DNA from: Escallonia rubra
Lineage: Eukaryota; Streptophyta; Magnoliopsida; Escalloniales; Escalloniaceae
NCBI GenBank assembly: GCA_033065855.1
Contig: JAVXUO010001879.1
Span: forward strand, 124,001 to 188,000
DNA: 64,000 bases
Reading direction: 5' to 3'
Made by a program: the position numbers and the translations under genes. Shown piece by piece: positions 45,740 to 54,577 of the stretch (positions within the stretch are counted from its first letter, which is position 1; each line of letters opens with the position of its first letter). The notes under the pieces were generated by a model. The model was not told the DNA's origin, ran no database searches, and saw only the letters and a list, made by a program, of their open reading frames with translations.

Positions 45740-47007
45740 GGGAAGTCATGCAAACCGAACATGAACCGTCGTGCATTGATCCCACCAAGGCCTACCTTCA
45801 GAACGACACATTGCTTGCCGACTGGAAGCAAGCCATGAGCATCATTCTTCGCTCGGCTCGGTATGCTGTTGTGGACGATGTATTATACAAGCGTTCCTTC
45901 ACACTTCCTTACCTCCGTTGCCTCACACCGACAGAATCGAATTATGCTATGCGGGAAGTTCATGAAGGCATTTGCGGACAACACTTGGGAGGACGCGCCT
46001 TAGCGCACAAAGTTCTTCGACATGGGTATTATTGGCCGACAATGCATCGTGACGCTTTGGACTTCACTAAAAAATGTGATGCTTGCCAACGTTTTTCTTC
46101 AATCCCCAGGCAATCACCAAGCCCCTTGTCATCGTTGAGTTGTTGCATACCTTTTGCTATGTGGGGAATGGACATCATGGGTCCTTTCCCCACAGCAACG
46201 ACTCAGCGTCGATTCATAATCGTGGCAATTGATTATTTCACTAAGTGGGCAGAAGCAGAAGCCCTGGCAACGATTACTGAAAAGAAATGTGAAGACTTTT
46301 TCTGGCGCGCCATTGTTTGCCGTTTTGGAATTCCACGGGTGCTCGTCACAGATAATGGCAAACAATTTGACAACTCAACTTTTCGGAGTTTTTGCACTAA
46401 TCTATCGATCGAGCAACGCTTCACTTCCGTGGCACACCCACAGACGAATGGACAAACTGAAGTTACGAACCGCACACTTCTTCAGGGGATAAAGAAGAGG
46501 CTGGATGAAGCGAAAGGTTTGTGGGTCGAAGAGTTACCCAAAATTCTTTGGGCCTACAATACCACCACCAGAACTCCTACTGGCGAAACCCCCTTCAGTC
46601 TGTTTTTCGGAACGGAAGCTCTCATACTTGTGGAAGTAGGGTTACCTTCTCTTCGGCTCACATCGTATGACCCGATACAAAATGAGGAGGCTCTCCGGGC
46701 TAATCTCGACCTCCTTGATGAACGCCGTGAGCAAGCGGCCATGCGCCTCGCAGCTTACCAGCATCGTGTATCCAGGTTTTATGACCAGAGAGTTCGTCCA
46801 CGGGCTTTCCGAGTGGGCGACTTAGTCCTACGCCGCATAGAAGCTTCAGCCCCGCGCGAAGCCATTGGCAAGTTAGCACCCAACTGGGAGGGCCCTTACA
46901 GGGTTGTGAGATTAGGAGGCCCAGGGGCCTATCACTTGGAACAATTGGATGGCAAGGCAATTCCTCGAACATGGAATGCGATGCATTTAAGGCGATATTA
47001 TCCATAA
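45736..47007 (+). CDS. Integrase
   Basis: 423-residue frame. N-terminal HHCC zinc domain about 75-125 (REVHEGICGQHLGG, then KKCDACQRF). DDE core: Asp in WGMDIMGPFP, Asp in VTDNGKQFD, Glu in GQTEVTNR. C-terminal GPY/F module near 390-400 (LAPNWEGPYRVV), ending MHLRRYYP. It inserts the cDNA into the host chromosome, producing the 5-bp duplication seen here. All catalytic residues are present. The annotated Met is simply the first in the frame; the natural product would come from the polyprotein. Confidence 0.95.
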   Translation: MREVMQTEHEPSCIDPTKAYLQNDTLLADWKQAMSIILRSARYAVVDDVLYKRSFTLPYLRCLTPTESNYAMREVHEGICGQHLGGRALAHKVLRHGYYWPTMHRDALDFTKKCDACQRFSSIPRQSPSPLSSLSCCIPFAMWGMDIMGPFPTATTQRRFIIVAIDYFTKWAEAEALATITEKKCEDFFWRAIVCRFGIPRVLVTDNGKQFDNSTFRSFCTNLSIEQRFTSVAHPQTNGQTEVTNRTLLQGIKKRLDEAKGLWVEELPKILWAYNTTTRTPTGETPFSLFFGTEALILVEVGLPSLRLTSYDPIQNEEALRANLDLLDERREQAAMRLAAYQHRVSRFYDQRVRPRAFRVGDLVLRRIEASAPREAIGKLAPNWEGPYRVVRLGGPGAYHLEQLDGKAIPRTWNAMHLRRYYP

Positions 47008-47012
47008 ACAGA

Positions 47013-47030
47013 CCGAAGGGGGGGCAATCC
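47013..47030 (+). promoter_or_regulatory. Internal polypurine-tract-like sequence
   Basis: CCGAAGGGGGGGCAATCCC, six bases after the integrase stop, resembles the true polypurine tract at 51012-51023 (G6CAAA). It may be a second plus-strand primer or a relic of the former 3' end before the extra region was gained. Confidence 0.5.
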
Positions 47031-47033
47031 CTT

Positions 47034-47101
47034 CTCAGCCTCAGTCTGTTTATGTTTTAAGTTGATCTCTCAGCCTCAGTTTGTTTATGTTTTAAGTTGA
47101 T
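47034..47101. repeat. 33-bp tandem duplication
   Basis: Two adjacent copies of TCTCAGCCTCAGT(C/T)TGTTTATG and TTTTAAGTTGA differing at one base. Confidence 0.9.
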
Positions 47102-47282
47102 CGCCTTAATTTTTAGTTGACTCCAGAAGCATATTTTGATATGAATAAAAATCAAAATACATGAAATTTGATTGCGTCAATAAAAACCTGATTGCATTAA
47201 AAGTCAAAAGTTACGAGGATCCCAGGCAGTACAACAGGAAATCTTAAAATCTAGCCTACTCTGCTAGACAAATAAATCCTAT

Positions 47283-49241
47283 CTACTCATCCTGATCAGC
47301 AGCATCTCCCGGCACCACCAGCTCATGAGAAACCTCAGGCATAGGTATCGATTGCCTTGGAATCATTCCCGATCCTAAAGCACCCAGACTGCGACTAACT
47401 GAGGAACTAGGCACCCGCAGACCAACAGTTCTACGTTCGGCTTCTTCAGCCCGAAGAGCATCCTCTGCAGCAGCTTCGCGAGCAAATTTATGCTCGTAGA
47501 TACTCAAGTCGTATTCAGGATGATCCTTCAAAATGTCCGCCTTGCACTCCTTATAACCATGAACAAGTGCCCTTTTTGAGTCGCGGTAACGCAGGTCCAT
47601 GAAAAACTGAGACTTCTTGAACTGCTGCACGGCCTGAGCAGCAATCGATGACTTCTCAGCCTTGAAGCAGTTGACTCGAGTCGTTAGATGCTCCACCTTC
47701 TTGCCCAAGTCCTCCACCTTCTTCTCTGCCTCTCGACGAAAGTTGTTCTCTATCATAACATTTTTCTTCTCCTCGTCCAATACTTTGTCAGCGGCAATAA
47801 GCTTCTCAGCCCCGATTTGCACCTGTGCCATGGCCTGAGACATCAGCTGGACCATGCCATTGGCCGTCTCATTGACGCCGTAGCCCGACAATGTCTTGCG
47901 GTCCATGGGAATGATTGCATGACTAGACCAGTCCCATGCCGTACGAGGAGATTTGAAGACAGACTCATCAACCGATACTCCCCAGGCCGGACGATGCGGA
48001 GTGTCAGGACGAACAGAAGAGGAAGTAGCTCTGCTCCCACCTCTACCAGAGATTCTTCGTTTCTTGGTACCTTCTTGTGACTTGTCTACCCTAGACAAAG
48101 CCAAAACAAAATCTTCGAATTGTGCCACCTTTGGCTGTGACCCAGAAACCAAAGCTCCAAAATCCAGGTCCTGCACTTCCTCCTCAATACCGTGAGCGGT
48201 AGCCAGCTCTTCAGGAATGATCTCCCCCAAAACGCCTTGGGCATTGAACAATGGAGGATCCCCTTGTGCGCGCGACGACATGTTTTCTGCACACGAAACA
48301 GAGTTAAGTACACCATTCAATATTAGGTAAATATAAGCTTTGATAAGAGCTTTACCAGGATCATTCTCGCCCTCCTCTTCCTCCTCATCAAAATCTTGAG
48401 GCTCAAGGGGAAGAATGATGCCGCACTCACGGAGCTGGGCATTGCTCAAGGGATATCTGGATTCTAAAGGCTCAGCATCCTTAAGCTTCGCAATATGCTC
48501 AAGGTCAGTTTCCGACAAGTCCTTTTCTTTCAATCTATTACAAGCCCTCGTCTCACATTCTGGGAGCCATACATTACAGACCTCGCCCCTTTGGGACTTG
48601 GGCAGCTTAACAAACAAAAACCTCTCCTTCCAATTATGGTTGGATGATGGGGGGTGTGGAAACAAGTTGGCTTCGGCCTTTGGACGACGACTTAAAAAAT
48701 ACCAACCTACTTGTTTAGTGATTGCACAGATGGTAAAGAACCATCTGAATACCCTAACTCTAGGGTTTAATCCTAGCTTATGGCATCGGTAGATGAAGAA
48801 ACTCATAAAATGCCACGCGTGGGGGGAAAGTTGGCCGGGTGCAAGCCCGTAAGTATTTAGAAGCCTAACAAAGAAAGGGTGGAGGGGAATTCTAAAACCA
48901 TTGATACACATGTCCAAATAAACACCTACTTCGTCAATTGTAGTCATGTTTGCCGCTTCATCCTTGTCTGGAAGCCTTAATTTTACAATCGGCGAAATTT
49001 CACAACGATCGCGTAGAAGCTTCAGATCATAACTACTTAGCTTGCTTCTTAGCGTGTGCGCGTCGAAAGGCTTGGGAGATTGGGCGTTCTCCGTTAAAAC
49101 TTCCTTAGCAAGCACACCCCTAGATTCTTGAAAAGGAACCAATGGATCGCCGTTTTCTAAGATTAAGGGATCAAAGGTAGGCTCTATCCTAAAACCTAGA
49201 GGGTCAGGTTCAGAAACATGTTCCTCACCTTCATTAGACAT
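47283..49241 (-). CDS. Antisense extra ORF (aORF), 'putative gypsy type transposon' domain protein
   Basis: A 652-residue frame opposite to gag-pol. Residues about 105-185 (GVYLDMCINGFRIPLHPFF..., APGQLSPHAW) match the plant domain known as putative gypsy type transposon (PF04195), found in extra ORFs of Tat-lineage elements; function unknown. An acidic run DEEEEEGEND lies near 290, a Ser/Arg-rich basic part near 400-420, and a probable coiled coil about 480-560. A 69-nt segment (48355-48287) with GTAAAG donor, CTTAAC branch-like site and TGTGCAG acceptor lies within codon phase, so both spliced (629 aa) and unspliced products are open. The start at 49241 is preceded by a CT-rich leader and a TATA box. 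No disabling mutation is seen although pol is broken. Confidence 0.85.
   Translation of the reverse strand: MSNEGEEHVSEPDPLGFRIEPTFDPLILENGDPLVPFQESRGVLAKEVLTENAQSPKPFDAHTLRSKLSSYDLKLLRDRCEISPIVKLRLPDKDEAANMTTIDEVGVYLDMCINGFRIPLHPFFVRLLNTYGLAPGQLSPHAWHFMSFFIYRCHKLGLNPRVRVFRWFFTICAITKQVGWYFLSRRPKAEANLFPHPPSSNHNWKERFLFVKLPKSQRGEVCNVWLPECETRACNRLKEKDLSETDLEHIAKLKDAEPLESRYPLSNAQLRECGIILPLEPQDFDEEEEEGENDPGKALIKAYIYLILNGVLNSVSCAENMSSRAQGDPPLFNAQGVLGEIIPEELATAHGIEEEVQDLDFGALVSGSQPKVAQFEDFVLALSRVDKSQEGTKKRRISGRGGSRATSSSVRPDTPHRPAWGVSVDESVFKSPRTAWDWSSHAIIPMDRKTLSGYGVNETANGMVQLMSQAMAQVQIGAEKLIAADKVLDEEKKNVMIENNFRREAEKKVEDLGKKVEHLTTRVNCFKAEKSSIAAQAVQQFKKSQFFMDLRYRDSKRALVHGYKECKADILKDHPEYDLSIYEHKFAREAAAEDALRAEEAERRTVGLRVPSSSVSRSLGALGSGMIPRQSIPMPEVSHELVVPGDAADQDE
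48287..48355 (-). other. Candidate 69-nt in-phase intron of the antisense ORF
   Basis: On the minus strand: donor CCTG|GTAAAG, branch-like CTTAAC about 21 nt before the end, acceptor GTGTGCAG|AAA, AT-rich interior. It interrupts codon 296 after its first base. Removal deletes 23 residues without changing frame. The boundaries are correct only in antisense orientation, so genomic (sense) RNA would not be spliced here. Length is near the lower limit for plant introns. Confidence 0.6.
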
Positions 49242-49415
49242 AATTTCAGATCAAAACAGAAGATTTCAAAAGAAAAAGTTTGAAACTTACTTGAAAAAAA
49301 GAGAGTAGATCTTCAAACTCAAAGCTTAAAAATCTTCAAAAGCCCCAAGACGATCTCTCTCCCTCACTCTCTGAGAAAATGAAGCAAGTAGTGAAGTGGG
49401 TAAAAGGTTTCACTC

Positions 49416-49423
49416 CTTATATA
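49416..49423 (-). promoter_or_regulatory. Antisense promoter TATA box
   Basis: TATATAAG on the minus strand, about 175 bp upstream of the antisense ORF start. The following CT-rich leader looks like a plant 5' UTR. It lies between the ORF and the tandem arrays, so the arrays occupy the upstream promoter region of the antisense gene. Confidence 0.6.
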
Positions 49424-49559
49424 GAAAACAACAGACCCATCCAATGGATGAGATCTCATGACCAATCAAGTCACTTGACACGTGGCACACATCTAAAAAA
49501 TTTTAACAGGAGAAAATTTACCTATTTACCCCATGACGGTAACTACAATAGAGCCGAGG

Positions 49560-50335
49560 AGACGAGCTACTTTGGTCCTAGCCTCTGCCGAGTAGACGAG
49601 CACAATGGACCCCACGCCTCTGCTCTTGACGAGTAGACGAGCTACTTTGGTCCTAAGCCTCTGCCGAGCAGACGAGCACAATGGACCACACGCCTCTGCT
49701 CTTGACGAGCAGACGAGCTACTTTGGTCCTAGCCTCTGCCGAGCAGACGAGCACAATGGACCACACGCCTCTGCTCTTGACGTGTAGACGACCTACTTTG
49801 GACCTGGCCTCTGCCGAGCAGACGCGCAAAATGGACCACACGCCTCTACTCTTGACGAGTAGACGAGCTACTTTGGTCCTAGCCTCTACCGAGCAGACGA
49901 GCACAATGGACCACACGCCTCTGCTCTTGACGACTAGACGAGCTACTTTGGTCCTAGCCTCTGCCGAGCAGATGAGCGCAATGGACCGCACGCCTCTGCT
50001 CTTGACGAGTAGACGAGCTACTTTGGTCCTAAGCCTCTGCCGAGCAGACGAGCGCAATGGACCGCACGCCTCTGCTCTTGACGAGTAGACGAGCTACTTT
50101 GGTCCTAAGCCTCTGCCGAGCAGACGAGCCCATTGGTCCGCAGGCCTCTGCGCGTGTCGGGTAGACGAGCTACTTTGGTCCTAAGCCTCTGCCGAGCAGA
50201 CGAGCGCAGTGGACCACACGCCTCTACTCTTGACGAGTAGACGAGCTACTTTGGTCCTAGCCTCTGCCGAGCAGACGAGCGCAATGGACCACACGCCTCT
50301 GCTCTTGACGAGTAGACGAGCGTAATGGACCACAC
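49560..50335. repeat. Tandem array A, 75-76 bp unit
   Basis: About ten copies; CTACTTTGG recurs at 49567, 49642, 49718, 49793, 49868, 49943, 50018, 50094, 50170 and 50246. Each unit includes CTCTGCCGAGCAGACGAG and GGACCACACGCCTCTGCTC. Long ORFs on both strands are repeat products. Tat elements are known for such arrays in the 3' region. Confidence 0.95.
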
Positions 50336-50339
50336 CTCA

Positions 50340-50905
50340 AACAAGGGCAATAGGCCACGTCTCTGCTCGGCCAAGCCGAGTAGAAGTCCCTAAGTCACTG
50401 CTCGGCCAAGCCGAGTAGACGACTTCCAAAGGTATCTCTGCTCGGCCAAGCCGAGTAGAAGTCCCTAAATCACTACTCGGCCAAGCCGAGTAGACGACTT
50501 CCAAAGGCATCTCTGCTCGGCCAAGCCGAGTAGAAGCCCCCCAGTCACTCTTCGGCCAAGCCAAGTAGACAACTTCCAAAGGCATCTCTGCTCGGCCAAG
50601 CCGAGTAGAAGTCCCCAAGTCACTGCTTGGCCAAGCTGAGTAGACGACTTCCAAGGGCACCTCTGCTCGGCCAGGCCGAGTAGAAGAGCCCCTAAGTCTC
50701 TGCTCGGCCAAGCCGAGTAGACGACTTCCAAGGGCACCTCTGCTCGGCCAGGCCGAGTAGAAGATCCCCTGAGTGTCTGCTCGGCCAAACCGAGTAGACG
50801 ACATCCAAGTACATGTCTACCCAGCCAAGCCGAGTAGAAAGAGTTCCTATAGCATCTCTACTCGGCCAAGCCGAGTAGACGAGTCCCCAGTCTGATCTGT
50901 TCGGC
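50340..50905. repeat. Tandem array B, 35+40 bp alternating monomers (75-bp dimer)
   Basis: CTCGGCCAAGCCGAGTAGA recurs at 50366, 50401, 50441, 50476, 50516 and onward, with spacing alternating 35 and 40 bp, about fourteen monomers. Each core can fold (TCTACTCGGC, three bases, GCCGAGTAGA). The dimer length equals the unit of array A. Confidence 0.95.
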
Positions 50906-51011
50906 CCCTACAATATTTCTCTTCAGCTCATATTGGCCAAATAGTTTTTAATCAGGCAGAAGAGAAAGCATTCCAACATTCCATAATCCTCTTCAGAAAA
51001 GGGAACATGGA

Positions 51012-51023
51012 ATGGGGGGCAAA
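51012..51023 (+). promoter_or_regulatory. Polypurine tract
   Basis: ATGGGGGGCAAA directly before the 3' LTR; primer site for plus-strand DNA synthesis. Confidence 0.9.
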
Positions 51024-51426
51024 TGATATGGGCAAAATTATCAGAGCCAAGATGGCGACACGTGTCGTCATCTGGAAGAACCATAACTTATGCATTGAAT
51101 CCACTTCTCCATAAATGATGGTAACAGCCCATTAAAAGGAGATTAACGGATCATTAATCCGGAATAAGTCTCTATTTATTAAGGTAACCCCCTAATAAGG
51201 AGACATAACTACCCTCTGATTGGGAACTCTATATAAAGGAAATGGAGACAAAGAAAGAGGTAAGTTTTCTGGTTCAATAGTAATAGTCAAATTCAGACAG
51301 ATTGACTGACTTAAGCATCGGAGTGTCTCCGCCGGAAACACTTCCGGCGAAGTAACCGGTGTCGTTTTTGCTGCGCAGGCTTACTTACGAATCATCGGAA
51401 GCGTGTTCCAGATTTCATCTACAACA
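51024..51426 (+). mobile_element. 3' LTR of the Tat element
   Basis: 403 bp, TG...CA, homologous along its length to 41084-41481 with about 14 substitutions, one single-base indel and a 6-bp difference (CTATTTAGG against CTCTATTTATTAAGG). AGTAC follows. Confidence 0.95.
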
Positions 51427-51641
51427 AGTACATCAAACATTTCTTCAATCCAAAGCTTACAAAGAATATTTTCAAACATTGATTACAATTGCGATCATCA
51501 AATAACATCTCTTCTAAAAAATTCACAAAAAGTTGAGAACGTAATTGAGTTACATTATTTTTTATCCCAAGTAAGATAATAATATCACCTGAAATATTTC
51601 TCTCGACTATATTGTCGTGCAACGCAAGTGCTCTATACTAG

Positions 51642-52798
51642 TATATATATAAGTGTGTGTGTGTGTACCACCTATAAAACACAATAACACCCGATCAAAC
51701 ACATGATTCACACACACAAACACACCCGAAACTCACACACTAAAGAACACACACTACACAGTCGCACAACACATACTCAGTCACTCGGCTATCCCCTCAA
51801 CCACTTCCAATCACTCTCGTTCTCTCCCAAACCTGCAATATCACCACATAAAATCAACACCCATAATCATTCATCAATCCACACCTGAATGCATATTCTC
51901 AACATACACACTGTAAACCCACCTTGCACCCCCTATGTAGCTGTATTTCCCTCTCCCTTACCCCCTACAAGCATGCAAGCCATCAACCAACGACCCATAA
52001 ACTGAAATTTCACCAAGCCACAACATTAATCCCTCAACCGAAACCTAAAAATCCCAGAAAACACTTCCCTTCACAGCCATGTTCATGGCTTCCCCGCGCG
52101 CTTTACGATTACGAAACACACATATAAATTCCACAAACACACACTAGGGTATGCACACTAGAGATTGGTGGGGTTTACCTGTTGACTTGGCCTGAATCTT
52201 CCTCCTTGATCTTTGTTTTTCTCCCCCATCCATGGTGCTATGTTCTTCCTTTATCTGTTTCCTTCTTATCGTGTTCTTAATTTTCTTTTGTTTCTCTTCT
52301 TTCCCTCATCCCCTTTGTTTTTCTTTTGTTTTCTATTTGGTCTACGCTTCCGTAGTCACCACACAAAAAGAGTAGGAGGTGGCATTAATCAAGAGGGTTT
52401 TCTCCAAGAATTTGACACCTAGGTACAAAATTTCAAGAATTGCAAATTAACCCCCAATTTTCCATAATTGCAAAATAGACCCCAAATCTTATATAATTAC
52501 AATTAAGCCCCAAAATTAGTCTAATCTGGATTAATTAAATCAAATGTCACTAAAACATATACCACTACCCATTTGATTATTTTTCATCACTAGAAAACAT
52601 AAATTTATAATTATGCCCCCAAAGTTTTCCAAAAATCACGAAAATACCCCCAAAATTTCAAAAATTATATTTTTGCCCCAAAGTCTTTTTAAGCTCATAT
52701 GCACTACTAATATCCGAGCATTGCCCAAATTTAACGCCTATTTATTTTTCGGAGCACAGATGGTTATTTAACCCGCTCCCAAAGTTCAGGATATTACA
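51642..52798 (-). mobile_element. Chromovirus-like LTR, proximal part (5' portion)
   Basis: On the minus strand starts TGTAATATCCTGAACTTTGG at 52798, directly after a polypurine tract. It continues to the TA-rich tract at 51642, where Helitron B begins. The rest of the LTR is at 34909-37257. It contains runs like CCCCCAAAATTTC and CACACACA, no genes. Confidence 0.5.
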
Positions 52799-52815
52799 TC
52801 TTCCCCTTCCTCCTC
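52799..52815 (-). promoter_or_regulatory. Polypurine tract before the minus-strand LTR
   Basis: On the minus strand, GAGGAGGAAGGGGAAGA immediately precedes TGTAATATCC. This supports reading 52798 as the beginning of a 3' LTR with the element body lying to the right. Confidence 0.6.
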
Positions 52816-53933
52816 ATGCTCTAATTTCATCCATTTTGATTCTCTATAAAAGTGTTCTGATACATCCTCCCGAACTTAATTGGTAGAGTTCTTCAAAAGG
52901 ATGACTCTCCACCTCCATAGCATGAAGTCTCACAAACTCTTCCTCTTCAAAATGCGATTCTATCGCAAACGACTATCACCACAAGAAAAATGACTTTTAG
53001 CGACGGATATTTCCGTCGCTAAAACCCTAAATCCGTCACCAAAGACTTTTAGCGACGGACACCCCGTCGCTAAAAGTCCGTTGCCTATAACCCTGTTGCT
53101 AAAAGATTAGCGACGAAATTATGTCATCCGTAGGAAAAAAATTTACTTTTACCGACAGAACTAGTTACTTTTAGCGACAAAAGTTTCCGTCGCTAAAACT
53201 ATTTTCTATATATTTTTAAAAAAATTTGAATTTCTGAAGAAAAAGTTTTTAAAAACATTTAGCGACGAAAAGTCCGTCGAAAAAAGCTTTAGCGACATTT
53301 GTTCCGTCGCTAAAAGTCTATCTCCAAAAAACATTGACTAGTCTGGAGGACTTTTAGCGACAAAATTCTGATTTTTGTCGCTAAAATCTTGTCTTTAAAA
53401 AATTTACTAGTCTGTTGAAAGACTTTTAACGACGGAATTTCGTCGTTAAAAAAAAGTGAAAAAAGCCTTTTTTATTTTATTTTTTATTGTTTTTTAAAAA
53501 CCCAAACCTGTTTCAGACAATCCGACAATAATTTAATTCTCTAAACTAGCATCCATCTTTTACTAAATTTCAAGTAACACAAATAAGATTTATCGTCATA
53601 TATACTACCAACTAACACTCAATACTTTAACTACCAAAATTACATGTTCACCAAAAATATGATATAAAAGCGATCACATCTACAAATCCCAATAATAAAA
53701 TTACAAGTTTCACTAAAACTAAAAACAAAATATAAACCAGACGCCCAGCGTACAAGTAAAGAAACCGTAAAACCCATTCAAGTCAGGAACAGTTCATTGC
53801 ATGTTGCAGTTCCTAAGACTCCTGCATGGTTGAATGCAATTGCATTTGAGATTATATAAATCTGCAAGCTCAGCAATAGGCAATAGCAGCAGACAACCAT
53901 CAACAAGATAAAAATAGAAAATGTGATTCTACT

Positions 53934-54577
53934 TCACTGTTCTTTTCGAGCTTTAGAGCCAGGTTTTGCTGGTTTAATCACATGGCTTAGGAGGATCAAA
54001 ACTATGGGAATAATGGTTCCGATGTAATGTACACTCCCGTATGCCGCAAGCGTTTCACGCAAGCTCAATACCTGAGATGGATGAAAAGAAGTATTAGAAT
54101 TTCACCTTCGCTTTTAGGCTGTGTAAGTGTGAATTAGACTTATCTTGCACACACGCCAGCAAGCACACACGCAGGTGAGCACACATAGGCAAGCAAACAC
54201 ATACGGAAGCCCACAGGACCCACAAGCATGCAAGCACACACGCGTGCGCGCGAGCATACATACACAGAGACTAACCATGAATCCAACACAGGAGTAGTTC
54301 AGAACTAGAAGCGTGTAAGCAAAGTTCAAAAACACCAACAACTTCTTAACCAGAGTCATACTCAGGGGAATAGCTTGCTGCCATCGGTAAATAGCTGTTG
54401 ACAAATGAACATAATAAGGTTGAGCAATCAGAGCAGGGATTTGACAACAGATTACTTAAAAGAACTTTCTGCAAAAGTTTTTTAAACTTACATGCCAAAC
54501 AGCACTGACAGTCTGTGTTGCCAGCAACCGAAAGAAACCAGGTTTCTTTCCACTTTGAATAAGCCTCTCATAAACAT
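53934..54577 (-). pseudogene. Captured fragment of a lysophospholipid acyltransferase (MBOAT) gene
   Basis: Three consecutive exons near the C-terminus of plant LPLAT (membrane-bound O-acyltransferase that reacylates lysophospholipids in the ER). Exon 54577-54492: VYERLIQSGKKPGFFRLLAT...VWH, including the conserved MBOAT His. Exon 54394-54276: IYRWQQAIPLSM...NYSCVGFM. Exon 54071-53934: VLSLRETLAAYGSVHYIGTI... to KARKEQ and stop. Splice sites are intact. The exon that should lie between the first two (GLYPGY... region) is missing, and joining them directly breaks frame, so no normal product can be made. Good reading frames inside the exons suggest a recent capture. Confidence 0.85.

Larger units (their letters stand above)
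41084..51426 (+). mobile_element. Complete Tat-lineage Ty3/gypsy retrotransposon with extra antisense ORF
   Basis: A 10,343-bp element with LTRs at 41084-41481 and 51024-51426 and the 5-bp target duplication AGTAC (41079-41083 and 51427-51431). Order: LTR, primer-binding site, gag-PR-RT-RNase H-second RNase H, integrase, antisense ORF, two tandem arrays, polypurine tract, LTR. A second RNase H after the gypsy RNase H and a gene-bearing 3' region mark the Tat lineage. By hand alignment the LTRs differ at about 14 of roughly 397 shared positions (near 3.5%) plus small indels, so insertion is fairly recent on a plant time scale. pol has two frameshifts and a lost catalytic Asp, so this copy is not autonomous. 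Confidence 0.95.
40048..51641 (+). mobile_element. Non-autonomous Helitron B, interrupted by a Tat-lineage element
   Basis: The 5' part starts in TA-rich sequence at TATACTACATATAAAAGTACG (about 40065). The 3' end is CTATACTAG at 51633-51641 after a short GC hairpin (CGTGCAACGCAAG), followed by T. Helitron A matches this in reverse over the whole length. Net Helitron length is about 1.25 kb (40048-41083 plus 51432-51641). The 41084-51426 retrotransposon sits inside. A second 5'-terminus-like block (ACTACCTCTAAAAGTATAAA) at about 40449 suggests two tandem or nested Helitron starts. Confidence 0.75.

Noticed and set aside
45510-45740. Programmed frameshifting between the RNase H and integrase frames
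   Set aside because: Two shifts occur inside conserved domains with no slippery heptamer or stem seen; ordinary mutation is simpler.
49605-50804. ORFs of 100-155 codons in the 75-bp arrays
   Set aside because: The translated repeats simply follow the 75-bp DNA repeat, which is divisible by three; no gene-like start or conservation.
41084-51426. Endogenous plant pararetrovirus
   Set aside because: Paired LTRs, 5-bp target duplication, an integrase and the absence of any movement-protein frame identify an LTR retrotransposon.
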